A stretch of DNA of 64,000 nucleotides from JBGUVL01 sp964370395 (GTDB lineage: Bacteria > Bacillota_I > Bacilli_A > Erysipelotrichales > Erysipelotrichaceae): the NCBI GenBank assembly GCA_964370395.1, contig CAYJIZ010000002.1, positions 62,001 to 126,000 of the forward strand, given 5' to 3'. The position numbers were made by a program, and so were the translations under genes. Every line of letters begins with the position of its first letter. Positions within the stretch are counted from its first letter, which is position 1. The notes beneath the pieces are model-generated. The model was not told where the DNA came from. It saw only the letters and a program-made list of their open reading frames with translations, and made no database searches. Shown here piece after piece: positions 34,685 to 43,830 of this stretch.

Positions 34685-36298
34685 ATGATGCATGAAAAAA
34701 ACGAACAATTGAAAAAACAAATTTATCAGCTATATAGTGAGGAAGATGACATTCGTATCGAATTGTGTGAACAACTTTTAGAAAGTGCACAGAAGACAAA
34801 AGATGAAACGAGTGTTGTTTATGCATTGTTGTTTTTAGCGAATGCGTATTTGGATAAAAATGATAAAGTTGCAGGAATGGAACAATTGCGTAAAGCAAAA
34901 GTTTATGTCAACGATAATAAACCTAATGAACTTTTGGAAAAGTACTATACTACACAATATCGTGTATACGATAGCTTGTTTGATACAAAAACAGCATTTT
35001 ATTATTGTTTACAATCCTTAAAAGTGTCTGAAAAATTACGTGATCTCAACACTCCTAGTGATGTTTTTTCACAATGTTTCGTCAATGATCTTGAAAATCG
35101 TATTGTCGGTAATTATGGTAATATTGGAATTAATTTCTTTAACTATGGTTTGTATGAAAATGCGCTAATATACGGTAAAAAGGCATTGCAATTATTGTCA
35201 GAGTTGGAAGTGATAAATTACGAAGCCAAGTGTTTGTTGCTTCTAAATATCGTGCTGAGCTCTTTGAAGTTAAACAGTGAAGAAAATGTGTTGGCTTATA
35301 TTGAAGAGTTGGAAGGATTACCTTTGGCGCAAGAAGAATTAAAGATATATTGTGATTATGCATACTTAAATTATTATTTATTTAAAAAAGATGATCAAAT
35401 GATTGTGTCTTATATTGATGCTTTGTTTCAAGATGATATGGAAAGGGTTGCGGGACGATTGACAGCCATTGGTTTTTATAGTGATATTTTAGAAACGTTA
35501 ATCAAACAAAAATACCAAGTCATCGCTAAGCGTATTATTAAAATTGTGGAAACATTAATCGAAGCAGATGAAGTGCAACCACTCTTGAAACTGAATCAAT
35601 TAAAGATATTGTATGCTACTACTTTTGGTTATGAAAAAGAAGTACAACAGCATTACATACAATATCACAAGTTATATTTACAAAATGAAAAAATGACGCA
35701 AGCACTAAAGGTGAATGGGTTGCTTACGCGTTTGAGGATGAATGACATCACATTAAAAACGAGCGAATCCATGGGACAAATCAAAGAGTTAGAGGAAATG
35801 ATTCATTATGATGAGTTAACCAAAATATACAATCGTCGTTTCTTAAGCATTACTTATAATAAATTATTTAATGAAGCAGCAACTCGAATGCTAGGAATTG
35901 CAATTATTGATGTGGATTTCTTTAAGCAATACAATGATTGTTATGGGCATTTGGCAGGTGATGAAGTTTTAAAGAAAGTTGCTGACTGTTTACAAAGTAG
36001 TCACTTAGAAGAAATGATCGTATGTCGTTACGGTGGAGATGAGTTTGTTGTTTTATGTTGGGACGATAGTTGTGCTAACTTTGCTTCTTATTTAGAAGAA
36101 GTGAGCAATAAGGTTCGACAACTAAACATTCCACATGAGACAAGTAAAAGCGCAAGTTATGTAAGTCTTTCAATTGGGTTTAAAATACAACAGTTAAGTG
36201 AACAATCACAAGTATTAAACTTATTTAATGAAGCGGACAAAGCGTTGTATGCAGCAAAGGAAAAAGGTAGAAATCAAATTAGTGAAATAGGGAGTTAG
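34685..36298 (+). CDS. Diguanylate cyclase with TPR-like N-terminal region
   Basis: The 537-residue protein should make cyclic di-GMP. About residues 1-350 are helical and TPR-like (SVVYALLFLANAYLDKN; YGNIGINFFNYGLYENALIYG), with no membrane segment. The C-terminal GGDEF domain starts at YDELTKIYNRRF and has metal Asp IDVDFFKQYND and the active motif RYGGDEF. I see no RxxD inhibitory site before it. The same TPR-GGDEF layout recurs in the next gene. The start lacks a Shine-Dalgarno site and appears leaderless. Confidence 0.88.
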   Translation: MMHEKNEQLKKQIYQLYSEEDDIRIELCEQLLESAQKTKDETSVVYALLFLANAYLDKNDKVAGMEQLRKAKVYVNDNKPNELLEKYYTTQYRVYDSLFDTKTAFYYCLQSLKVSEKLRDLNTPSDVFSQCFVNDLENRIVGNYGNIGINFFNYGLYENALIYGKKALQLLSELEVINYEAKCLLLLNIVLSSLKLNSEENVLAYIEELEGLPLAQEELKIYCDYAYLNYYLFKKDDQMIVSYIDALFQDDMERVAGRLTAIGFYSDILETLIKQKYQVIAKRIIKIVETLIEADEVQPLLKLNQLKILYATTFGYEKEVQQHYIQYHKLYLQNEKMTQALKVNGLLTRLRMNDITLKTSESMGQIKELEEMIHYDELTKIYNRRFLSITYNKLFNEAATRMLGIAIIDVDFFKQYNDCYGHLAGDEVLKKVADCLQSSHLEEMIVCRYGGDEFVVLCWDDSCANFASYLEEVSNKVRQLNIPHETSKSASYVSLSIGFKIQQLSEQSQVLNLFNEADKALYAAKEKGRNQISEIGS

Positions 36299-36307
36299 GA
36301 GAATACT

Positions 36308-37885
36308 GTGAACCAAAAAGAGGTAAATCGCATCGCGTATTTAATTGATTTTATTAAGAATAAACATGTATCTAGTCCAAAAGATGATTTGCCATACTAT
36401 GAAGAGTTGTTAGCATTGTCAAAGAAAAATGCACATTTGTATGGGCAAGCATTTGCTCAGATTCGTCTTGCACAAGCTAATCTGATTATGCAAAATTATC
36501 CTTTGTATATGGAGCATATTTTAATTGCGAAAGAAATTGCGGAAAATAATAACTATTTTGATATTCTCTTGTATTACTACAATAACGAAGGAATTCGTTT
36601 TATGAAAAACTTTGATGAAATTAGTGCGTTAACAATGTTTTTAAAGGGAGTGAATGTTGCTAGCGAAATTTCGGATTATGACTTTTGTGCGATTTTCTAC
36701 AACAATGCTGCAGAGATTTTTTACGATAACAAAGATTATAAAACAGCGTTAAAATATTACTTAAAATCGTTGGCAGTTTTGGAAACAAAAAAGAGTACAA
36801 TGGGAGAAGAATACCACAAAGCAATTTTAGAAAATGTCATTCGTGTGTATTGTTTGATGAAGGATGTTAAAAGAGCGTCTAAATATTTTGAAAAGTACAA
36901 TTCGATTTCCATTGAAAATCCCATGTTTCCATTTACCCAATCCGATGCAGAAATACGTATCTTATTATTAAAAAAAGAAAAAGAGTTAGCACTGCAAAAA
37001 CTGCTGAAGTTATTTGATGAGATGCAAAATTCAAATGTCGATGAGAATTTACTAGTGTATTTGTATTTGTTTTTATGCGAAACCTTTTTGTCTTTTCAAC
37101 GAAGAGAAGAAACAGAAAAATGTTTGCAATTATTATCAAATATGAATTTAGAAATCAATCAGAATACTTTAATTGAAATAGCGAAATTAAAAGTGCAATT
37201 TTGTGAAACATTTGGGGTAAAGGATCCAACGATTTACCAATCGTTTTACGAATTAACAAAACGTAGTGAGCAAAGTAACTTAGATATGATTACGAAAAGT
37301 CTGCATTCCTCTATTTCATTTTATGAGATGGAGAAAGAAAACGAACAAGTGAAGAAGGAAAAAAGAAACTTAATGGAGCTTGCTATGTTCGATGAGTTAA
37401 CAGGAGTTTACAATCGTCGTCATTATCAAAGAATGATTGAGAAGCAATACAAGAAGAAAAAGATTAGTAGTATTACCCATATTATGATTGATGTAGATTA
37501 CTTTAAAGAATACAATGATTACTATGGTCATCAAAAAGGTGATGTGATTTTAAAACAAGTAGCAAAATGCATTCAAGAATCTTTGTTGAAAGAGGGATTG
37601 CTTGCCCGTTATGGGGGAGATGAGTTTGCTTGCTTTATCTTGAATCAACCATTGGATAAAGTGTATGCTTTTTTAGAACAAGTTCAAAAAACAATACTAG
37701 AAGCAGACATTGCACATGTGAAAGCAAAAGGGGTAAAACGATTAACGCTATCAATGGGTGCTTGTTATATCACAAACAAAAAGAATCTTACATTCCAAGA
37801 ATTAGTTAGATGTTCTGATGAAGTGTTGTACGAGGTGAAAAAACAAGGAAGGAATCAATTTTTGTTAAAAGAAGTTGATTTATAA
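36308..37885 (+). CDS. Second diguanylate cyclase with TPR-like N-terminal region
   Basis: The 525-residue protein is a paralogue of its neighbour: TPR-like helices (YNNAAEIFYDNKDYKTALKY) then GGDEF domain (FDELTGVYNRRH; MIDVDYFKEYND; RYGGDEF). It also lacks a visible RxxD inhibitory site. GTG start at 36308 behind TAGGAG, 9 bases after the first cyclase, so the two are co-transcribed. The TPR part probably senses a peptide or protein partner; this is an inference from similar Firmicutes regulators. Confidence 0.87.
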   Translation: MNQKEVNRIAYLIDFIKNKHVSSPKDDLPYYEELLALSKKNAHLYGQAFAQIRLAQANLIMQNYPLYMEHILIAKEIAENNNYFDILLYYYNNEGIRFMKNFDEISALTMFLKGVNVASEISDYDFCAIFYNNAAEIFYDNKDYKTALKYYLKSLAVLETKKSTMGEEYHKAILENVIRVYCLMKDVKRASKYFEKYNSISIENPMFPFTQSDAEIRILLLKKEKELALQKLLKLFDEMQNSNVDENLLVYLYLFLCETFLSFQRREETEKCLQLLSNMNLEINQNTLIEIAKLKVQFCETFGVKDPTIYQSFYELTKRSEQSNLDMITKSLHSSISFYEMEKENEQVKKEKRNLMELAMFDELTGVYNRRHYQRMIEKQYKKKKISSITHIMIDVDYFKEYNDYYGHQKGDVILKQVAKCIQESLLKEGLLARYGGDEFACFILNQPLDKVYAFLEQVQKTILEADIAHVKAKGVKRLTLSMGACYITNKKNLTFQELVRCSDEVLYEVKKQGRNQFLLKEVDL

Positions 37886-37948
37886 ATAAAACCATTCAGT
37901 ATGAAATACTCTTTTATAGAGGTAAATAATTGGTTATATTAAAAAAAC

Positions 37949-38003
37949 AAACGCGAAATATAATGCAAATGTTAAGATTTGTCATTTATTTGCGTTTTTT
38001 CTA
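37949..38003 (+). terminator. Nested hairpin with T run after the GGDEF genes
   Basis: ACGCGAAATA pairs imperfectly with TATTTGCGT, with an inner GCAAAT/ATTTGT helix and TTTTTT after. It is a likely terminator; the 37886-38081 gap otherwise holds the EAL promoter. Confidence 0.55.
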
Positions 38004-38023
38004 TGTTTTTTGCTTTAATATAT

Positions 38024-38052
38024 TTGAATGTGTACCTTATTTTCAGTATACT
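38024..38052 (+). promoter_or_regulatory. Promoter of the EAL gene
   Basis: TTGAAT (38024-38029) and TATACT (38047-38052), spacer 17, 30 bases before the ATG. Confidence 0.65.
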
Positions 38053-38081
38053 TAAAATAGATAGAGGGATGAGGAAAGAGT

Positions 38082-39356
38082 ATGAAGGATAAACAGTGGA
38101 TGCGTTCTAAATACGAAGAAATAAGAAAGCGTAATTCTGAGCAGTATATTTTTGTGAATATGAAAATCAAACGATTGCGAATCATTAACTTCTTGAATAG
38201 TCGTGACTATGGAGACGAAGTGATAAAAGTGGTGTATGATGTCGTTTCTAATTTTCTTAATGAAGATGAATACATTGCGAAAACGGGATCATCGTCGTTT
38301 GATATTTTGATGCGTTTTCCAAAAGGGGTTAGTGATCACGATTTATTACGACGCTTCAATGCTCTTGATGAACGTTTGGATAATGCAAACGATGGCTTAT
38401 ACAAAGGTGTGATTTTTTGTGGCTTTGGATTGTTTTTCATGTCAGAGTATGATGTTGATTATACAACTGCACAATACTATGCTGAGGTAAGTCGTTCACA
38501 AAGCCCAGAAAATGGACATTTGATATCGCATTTGAATATTTATGGACATGATTTTATTGATCCTAATTTACGCTTTGCAACATTGCGCAAAGATTTTAAT
38601 ACAGCGATGCAAAATCATGATTTTCAAATATTCTTACAACCAAAGGTAGATTTGAAAAGTGGGGAAGTAGTCAGTGCTGAAGCGCTGATTCGTTGGATTG
38701 ATCCAGAGAAAGGAATGATTCCGATTTCTGATTATTTGCCAATTTTAGATGAAAACGGATTAACGAACATGATTGATAAGTTTGTATTTGAACAAGCTTG
38801 TATTTATACAAAGAAGTGGCTAGAAGAAGCGAATAAGAAGATACAGATAAGTGTTAATGTTTCAAAAACAACATTTGATTATTGGTTGTTTTTTGAGGAG
38901 TACAAAGAGATTTATGAACAATACCAATCCCCTAAGGATTGTTTGCAAGTAGAACTCTTGGAAAGTATCGTATTAAACCAAGTAGATCGTGTTGTTGAAA
39001 TTGTTGAACAAATCCAAGATTATGGAATTTCATGTTCTTTGGATGATTTTGGAAGTGGGTATTCATCCTTTAGTGTGTTAACGAGTAGTGCTATTGATGA
39101 GGTGAAAATTGATCGCTCTTTGTTTATGAACTATGGAAACAAAAAAGAAAGAGATGTCGTGAAACATATCGTTTTATTAGCGAAGCAGTTGGGGATGGAA
39201 ATTGTTGCCGAAGGGGTAGAAGACATCGATTATGTTCGTTACTTACAAGAACTAGGTTGTGATAGCATACAAGGATTTGTATTCTACAAACCAATGAGTG
39301 TCAGTGACTTTGAACAGCGTTTTATAAGAAATGATGAAAAAGTAATGTTACCTTAG
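38082..39356 (+). CDS. Cyclic-di-GMP phosphodiesterase (degenerate GGDEF plus EAL)
   Basis: The 424-residue protein hydrolyses cyclic di-GMP. Residues 1-150 look like a GGDEF domain that has lost its active site (AKTGSSSFDILM in place of RYGGDEF) and may bind GTP as a regulator. The EAL domain (about 165-415) keeps the signature AEALIRW and also NVSKTTF, LLES, DDFGSGYSS, KIDRSLF and EGVED, so it should be catalytic. It has its own promoter and terminator downstream of two cyclase genes, giving a three-gene module. Confidence 0.9.
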   Translation: MKDKQWMRSKYEEIRKRNSEQYIFVNMKIKRLRIINFLNSRDYGDEVIKVVYDVVSNFLNEDEYIAKTGSSSFDILMRFPKGVSDHDLLRRFNALDERLDNANDGLYKGVIFCGFGLFFMSEYDVDYTTAQYYAEVSRSQSPENGHLISHLNIYGHDFIDPNLRFATLRKDFNTAMQNHDFQIFLQPKVDLKSGEVVSAEALIRWIDPEKGMIPISDYLPILDENGLTNMIDKFVFEQACIYTKKWLEEANKKIQISVNVSKTTFDYWLFFEEYKEIYEQYQSPKDCLQVELLESIVLNQVDRVVEIVEQIQDYGISCSLDDFGSGYSSFSVLTSSAIDEVKIDRSLFMNYGNKKERDVVKHIVLLAKQLGMEIVAEGVEDIDYVRYLQELGCDSIQGFVFYKPMSVSDFEQRFIRNDEKVMLP

Positions 39357-39387
39357 CAGTGAGTAGTAGATTCACTGCTTTTTCTTT
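39355..39387 (+). terminator. Terminator of the EAL gene
   Basis: AGCAGTGA/TCACTGCT stem followed by a T run; the stem overlaps the EAL stop codon. Confidence 0.8.
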
Positions 39388-39389
39388 GC

Positions 39390-39417
39390 TTTCATATGAA
39401 ACAAAATGTGATATGAT
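39390..39417 (+). promoter_or_regulatory. Promoter of the Ldh2-glpK unit
   Basis: TTTCAT (39390-39395) and TATGAT (39412-39417), spacer 16. Confidence 0.5.
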
Positions 39418-39452
39418 TAAGATAACAATAAAACTTATGGAGGTAGAAAAAG

Positions 39453-40559
39453 ATGGAACAAAGACCCTATGTATCTTGGGATATGATGAATTCTTTTTTA
39501 GTTGATGCTTTTGTTGCTTATGGAGTACCAAAAGAGGATGCACTGATTTGTGCTGATGTGCTTTTGGAAAGCGATCGTCGTGGAATTGAATCCCATGGCT
39601 GTAATCGATTTAAACCAATTTATTTGGATCGTATCAAAGCAAAAATGCAGTTTGCGAAAACAGATTTAGAAATAGTGAGAGAAGGACCAACCACGGCTGT
39701 GCTTGATGCGCATGATGGAATGGGAATGGTAGCTTCGCATAAAGCGATGGAAATGGCGATAGAGAAAGCCAAAAAATATGGAATGAGTATGGTAGTCGTA
39801 CGTAATTCCTCACATTATGGAATTGCAGGGTATTGGACATCCATGGCGAACAAAGCAGGCATGATCGGTATTACGGGAACCAATGCGAGACCTTCGATTG
39901 CTCCTACCTTTGGTGTTGATAATATGTTAGGAACCAATCCCATTACATTTGGTATGCCAACTGATGAAGCATTTCCTTTTATTTTAGATTGTGCTACATC
40001 AATTACACAACGAGGTAAGATTGAGTACTTTGCTCGAAATCATATGGAAACGCCAGAAGGAATGGTGATTGGACAAGATGGAAGTGCAATGCGAGATTCT
40101 GAAGCGATTTTAGAGGCGTTGACAAGTCAACAAGCGGCATTGGCGCCCTTGGGTGGCATTGGTGAAGAAATGGGCGGATACAAGGGCTATGGCTATGCTA
40201 CTGTAGTGGAAATTTTATCTGCAGCGCTTCAACAAGGAACTTTTTTAAGAGCGTTAAGTGGTTTTGATGACAAAGGGAATAAGGTTCCTTGTCATTTGGG
40301 ACATTTCTTTATCGTTATTGATCCAGAAGCATTTATGGGGTTGGAAGCATTTAAGAAAACGACAGGTGATATTTTACGTGAATTACGTAATTCCAAAAAA
40401 GCACCAGGACAAGAACGTATTTATACTGCGGGAGAAAAAGAATATTTGGTATGGTTAGAACGCAAAGACAAAGGTGTTCCAATTAGTGAGTCTGTACAAA
40501 AAGAAATGATCCAAATACGTGACGAATTACAATTGCCATACACATTTCCTTTTGAATAG
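39453..40559 (+). CDS. Malate/L-lactate dehydrogenase family (Ldh2) oxidoreductase
   Basis: This 368-residue NAD(P)-dependent oxidoreductase belongs to the Ldh2 family, which oxidises 2-hydroxyacids such as malate, L-sulfolactate, ureidoglycolate or 2,3-diketogulonate and is unrelated to classical LDH. Visible blocks are ESDRRGIESHGCNRF, the catalytic His in SSHYGIAGYW, GTNPITFGMPT and GGYKGYGYA. The substrate cannot be set by sequence alone. GGAGGT site before the ATG; glpK follows 8 bases later, suggesting a shared role in glycerol or 2-hydroxyacid use. Confidence 0.88.
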   Translation: MEQRPYVSWDMMNSFLVDAFVAYGVPKEDALICADVLLESDRRGIESHGCNRFKPIYLDRIKAKMQFAKTDLEIVREGPTTAVLDAHDGMGMVASHKAMEMAIEKAKKYGMSMVVVRNSSHYGIAGYWTSMANKAGMIGITGTNARPSIAPTFGVDNMLGTNPITFGMPTDEAFPFILDCATSITQRGKIEYFARNHMETPEGMVIGQDGSAMRDSEAILEALTSQQAALAPLGGIGEEMGGYKGYGYATVVEILSAALQQGTFLRALSGFDDKGNKVPCHLGHFFIVIDPEAFMGLEAFKKTTGDILRELRNSKKAPGQERIYTAGEKEYLVWLERKDKGVPISESVQKEMIQIRDELQLPYTFPFE

Positions 40560-40567
40560 GTGACGTT

Positions 40568-42046
40568 ATGGAAAAATTCATTTTAGCGATTGACCAAGGG
40601 ACAACAAGTACACGTGCGATATTGTTTAATCATCAACGTGAGATTGTTGCAACTTCGCAAAAAGAAATCAAACAGTATTATCCACAACCTGGATGGGTGG
40701 AACAAGATGGAAATGAAATTTGGATTACCACACTAGCGGTAATTGCAGATGTGATTTTAAAGAGTGAAATTCAACCAAACCAAGTGGCAGCAATTGGAAT
40801 CTCAAACCAAAGAGAAACAACGCTTGTATGGGATAAGAAAACAGGATTACCTTTGTATCGAGCACTCGTTTGGCAATCTCGACAAAGTGATACAATTTGT
40901 GAGGAATGGAAACAGAACGGATGGGAAGAAATCGTTGCCCAAAAAACAGGGTTACGCATAGATCCTTATTTCAGTGCCTCAAAAATTCGTTGGATTTTAG
41001 ATAATGTTGAAGGTATTCAAGAAAAAGCAGACAACGATGAAGTAATGTTTGGTACGGTTGATTCGTGGTTAGTGTATAAATTAAGTGGAAACAAAACACA
41101 TATTACGGATTTATCCAACGCATCAAGAACAATGCTATGCAACATCCATACGAAACAATGGGACGAACAATTATTAGCGATGTTTGGTATCCCACTTCAT
41201 GTTTTACCTAACATATGTTCTACTTCACAAGAGTATACCAAAACAGCAACATATTTATTTTTTAATGAAGAAATACCTATTACGTGTGTGGTTGGAGATC
41301 AACAAGCTGCATTATTTGGACAAGGGTGTTTCTTTGAAGGAATGGTTAAGAATACATATGGAACAGGTGGGTTTGTATTAATGAATACAGGTAAGAAACC
41401 ATACATGTCAAAAAATGGATTGCTAGCAACAGTAGCATGGGATTTGTCTGGTGAAGTTACCTACGCATTGGAAGGAAGTATTTTTGTCTCAGGTAGTTTA
41501 ATTAAGTGGTTACGAGATGGATTGCAATTAATCACGCATGCATCTCAAACACAAGCGATGGCACAAGCGGTGGATGACAATAACGGAGTTTATATCGTTC
41601 CTGCTTTTGTTGGTTTAGGAGCACCGTATTGGCAACCGAATTGTCGTGGTACGATTGTAGGGTTAACCCAAGGTGTCAATGCGAATCATATTGTAAGAGC
41701 TGCGCTTGAAGCGATGGCTTACCAAAGCAAAGATGTAATTGAAGCGATGCAACAAGATACAAACATTCATATTCAAAGCTTGAAAGTGGATGGAGGAGCC
41801 GTTTCTAACGACTTCTTATTACAATTTCAAAGCGATTTGTTGCAGATTGATGTGGAACGTTTTCAGTTTAATGAATTAACGGCACTTGGTGCTGCATCAC
41901 TTGCTGGATTAGCAATCAATTACTGGACAATGGAAGATTTTAAAAACCAGAGTGATCATATATTTAGTAAAAACAAAGAAGCCAAAGAAATGGACCAATT
42001 GTATGCGAAATGGAAACAAGCAATCAATGCTTGTCGTCAATTCTAA
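40568..42046 (+). CDS. glpK: Glycerol kinase
   Basis: The 492-residue kinase makes sn-glycerol 3-phosphate. It has the FGGY-family opening LAIDQGTTSTRAILF, the W-x-E block PGWVEQDGNEIW, SNQRETTLVWDK, GTVDSWLVYKLSG and GLGAPYWQPNCRG. I do not see the phosphotransferase-regulated His loop of enterococcal GlpK clearly (the region reads FGIPLHVLPNICSTS). No glycerol facilitator or GlpO lies beside it. The ribosome site (AGGTGA) is modest. Confidence 0.96.
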   Translation: MEKFILAIDQGTTSTRAILFNHQREIVATSQKEIKQYYPQPGWVEQDGNEIWITTLAVIADVILKSEIQPNQVAAIGISNQRETTLVWDKKTGLPLYRALVWQSRQSDTICEEWKQNGWEEIVAQKTGLRIDPYFSASKIRWILDNVEGIQEKADNDEVMFGTVDSWLVYKLSGNKTHITDLSNASRTMLCNIHTKQWDEQLLAMFGIPLHVLPNICSTSQEYTKTATYLFFNEEIPITCVVGDQQAALFGQGCFFEGMVKNTYGTGGFVLMNTGKKPYMSKNGLLATVAWDLSGEVTYALEGSIFVSGSLIKWLRDGLQLITHASQTQAMAQAVDDNNGVYIVPAFVGLGAPYWQPNCRGTIVGLTQGVNANHIVRAALEAMAYQSKDVIEAMQQDTNIHIQSLKVDGGAVSNDFLLQFQSDLLQIDVERFQFNELTALGAASLAGLAINYWTMEDFKNQSDHIFSKNKEAKEMDQLYAKWKQAINACRQF

Positions 42047-42082
42047 TTACTTCTACTATCAAAGCAATAAATATGATAAAAT

Positions 42083-42113
42083 ATAAGCGTTATATAATAA
42101 CGCTTATTTTTAT
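42083..42113 (+). terminator. Terminator after glpK
   Basis: An 11-base perfect stem ATAAGCGTTAT/ATAACGCTTAT with a three-base loop is followed by TTTTATT. It lies just before the ribosome site of the next small gene. Confidence 0.7.
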
Positions 42114-42126
42114 TGAAAGGATGTTT

Positions 42127-42399
42127 ATGCAAAAACTCGATTGTAAAGAAGATGTTTTATATGCTTTGAAAAACAATGAAATCGTCATTTCTATCGTTCA
42201 AGGAAAGCCTTGTTATTTTGCACAAATACAAGAAAATCTATTGCGTGTGAATAGCGAGCAGTTAAATATGAAAATCACATACGATATGTTTTACGAATTG
42301 TATTTGAACGCACCTTTCTACTTGTATGAAGTTAGTAAAAAGGAAGAGGTTATTAATGAAGAAAAGGACGAGGAATATTATCGTCTATGGCATAAATAG
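42127..42399 (+). CDS. Small acidic protein of unknown function
   Basis: I do not recognise this 90-residue cytoplasmic protein (begins MQKLDCKEDVLYALKNNE). It has a beta-rich core (IVISIVQGKPCYFAQIQENLLRV), an aromatic segment (MFYELYLNAPFYLYE) and an acidic tail (EEVINEEKDEEYYRLW). The ATG at 42127 has correct spacing from AAAGG; the in-frame ATG at 42121 is directly against that site. Next gene, a HAD hydrolase, follows after 12 bases. Confidence 0.7.
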   Translation: MQKLDCKEDVLYALKNNEIVISIVQGKPCYFAQIQENLLRVNSEQLNMKITYDMFYELYLNAPFYLYEVSKKEEVINEEKDEEYYRLWHK

Positions 42400-42411
42400 G
42401 AAGGTGAGAAA

Positions 42412-43071
42412 ATGTTAGGAATAATTTTTGATTTTAATGGAACTATGGTCTTCGATTCACATTATCATGATGAGGCTTGGCGTGCTTTTTCAACAAAATT
42501 AAGAGGTGTGATGATCTCTGATGAGGAAATTGAACAACACGTGCATGGTAATGTAAATGAGAAGATTATCGAATACTTATTACCACATGTAAGCAAAGAA
42601 GAAAATGCGATGCTTTCTGCGAAAAAGGAAGAGTTGTATCGAGAGTTGAGTCGTCTTGATGAAAATTACCAATTAGTAGCAGGACTTCCTGCGTACTTAG
42701 ATGAAGTGAAACAAAAACAGATTGCGACAACAATTGCGAGTGCATCAATTAAAGATAATATTGATTATTTTGTATCAACATTTATGCTTGGTAAATGGTT
42801 TGATCCAAATAAAATCATTTATGATGATGGTAGTTACAGCGACAAACGCCAGATGTTCCTTGATGCTGCAAAAGCGATTGGGGTACCAATTGAGCAATGC
42901 ATTATTTTTGAAGATTCCGTGAGTGGAATAGCATGTGCAAAACAAGTAAACCCAAAAGCGATTGTCGTAGTAGCGGACGAAGCGAAAAAAGAGGTATGGG
43001 AATCTGACGAACAGATTTCTTTAGTAGTAAGTGATTTTAATGATGAAAGGTTAGTAGCATTACTGAAATAG
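42412..43071 (+). CDS. HAD superfamily hydrolase (beta-phosphoglucomutase-like) with DxN motif
   Basis: The 219-residue protein has the HAD IA fold with motif I FDFNGTM, a Ser/Thr motif II (IASAS), a Lys loop (YSDKRQMF) and motif IV FEDSVSGIACAK, close to beta-phosphoglucomutase. Motif I carries Asn where phosphatases and mutases have the second Asp (DxD), so the general acid/base is missing and normal phosphoryl turnover is doubtful. The nucleophile Asp8 is kept. It is adjacent to a second HAD gene with normal motif I. Ribosome site AAGGTGAG. Confidence 0.82.
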   Translation: MLGIIFDFNGTMVFDSHYHDEAWRAFSTKLRGVMISDEEIEQHVHGNVNEKIIEYLLPHVSKEENAMLSAKKEELYRELSRLDENYQLVAGLPAYLDEVKQKQIATTIASASIKDNIDYFVSTFMLGKWFDPNKIIYDDGSYSDKRQMFLDAAKAIGVPIEQCIIFEDSVSGIACAKQVNPKAIVVVADEAKKEVWESDEQISLVVSDFNDERLVALLK

Positions 43072-43078
43072 GTGGGTT

Positions 43079-43792
43079 ATGATAAAAAATATTTTATTTG
43101 ATTTGGATGGTACTTTATTACCAATGGATTTAGAGGAATTCACAAAACTATATTTTGGTCGTTTACAAGAACGTTTTAACGAGTTGGGATACGATGCAAA
43201 TTTAGTTTTAAAAGGTGTGATGGCTGGAACAAAAGTGATGATGCAAAATGATGGAAGCGCAACAAATGAAGAAGCGTTTTGGCATTGTTTTGAACAAGTG
43301 ACAGGGATTGATAAAAAAGCTTGTGAAGAAGATTTTACGAATTTCTACGCTGTTGATTTTGCAGATCTAGGAAAGTACACAACACAGAATAGCAACATGA
43401 TTGCTGCAGCTACGCTACTAGTTGAAAAAGGATACCGTCTTTTTCTAACGACTAACCCTCTGTTTCCTAAAATGGCAGTGGAAGAACGTGTGAAATGGGC
43501 TGGTCTAGATGCGAATATTTTTGAACTGTTAACGAGTTACGAATATTGTCGTTACACGAAGCCAAATGTGAATTATTACAAAGATGTAATTGCAAACGAA
43601 AATCTAAATGTAGAAGAATGTATGATGGTAGGAAACGATGCGTTGGAAGATGGTGTGATTGAAACACTAGGTGTTCCTTTGTATTTGGTGGAAGACCATT
43701 TAATTAATCGCAATGATGAGCCATTAAAAAGTAAGTGGCATGGAACGAGTGAAGCATTCTTAGCGTTTGTTAAAGAATTACCGACGATATAA
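43079..43792 (+). CDS. HAD superfamily hydrolase
   Basis: The 237-residue protein has intact HAD motifs: FDLDGTLLPMD (motif I, with both Asp), FLTTNP (motif II), a Lys in YTKPN and VGNDALEDG (motif IV). A helical cap lies between about residues 15 and 90. It is probably a phosphatase acting on a small phosphorylated metabolite; the substrate is unknown. It begins 7 bases after the previous HAD gene, so the two are co-expressed. Confidence 0.85.
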   Translation: MIKNILFDLDGTLLPMDLEEFTKLYFGRLQERFNELGYDANLVLKGVMAGTKVMMQNDGSATNEEAFWHCFEQVTGIDKKACEEDFTNFYAVDFADLGKYTTQNSNMIAAATLLVEKGYRLFLTTNPLFPKMAVEERVKWAGLDANIFELLTSYEYCRYTKPNVNYYKDVIANENLNVEECMMVGNDALEDGVIETLGVPLYLVEDHLINRNDEPLKSKWHGTSEAFLAFVKELPTI

Positions 43793-43794
43793 CG

Positions 43795-43830
43795 AAAAAA
43801 AGGACTACTTTGGTAGCCCTTTTTTGTTTT
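43795..43830. terminator. Bidirectional terminator between the HAD and CmpB-like genes
   Basis: A run of A, then AGGACTAC/GTAGCCCT around TTTG, then a T run. One A/C mismatch in the stem. It overlaps the end of the minus-strand gene. Confidence 0.7.

Noticed and set aside
37886..38081. c-di-GMP riboswitch between the GGDEF and EAL genes
   Set aside because: No conserved GEMM core; the gap holds a terminator and a promoter.
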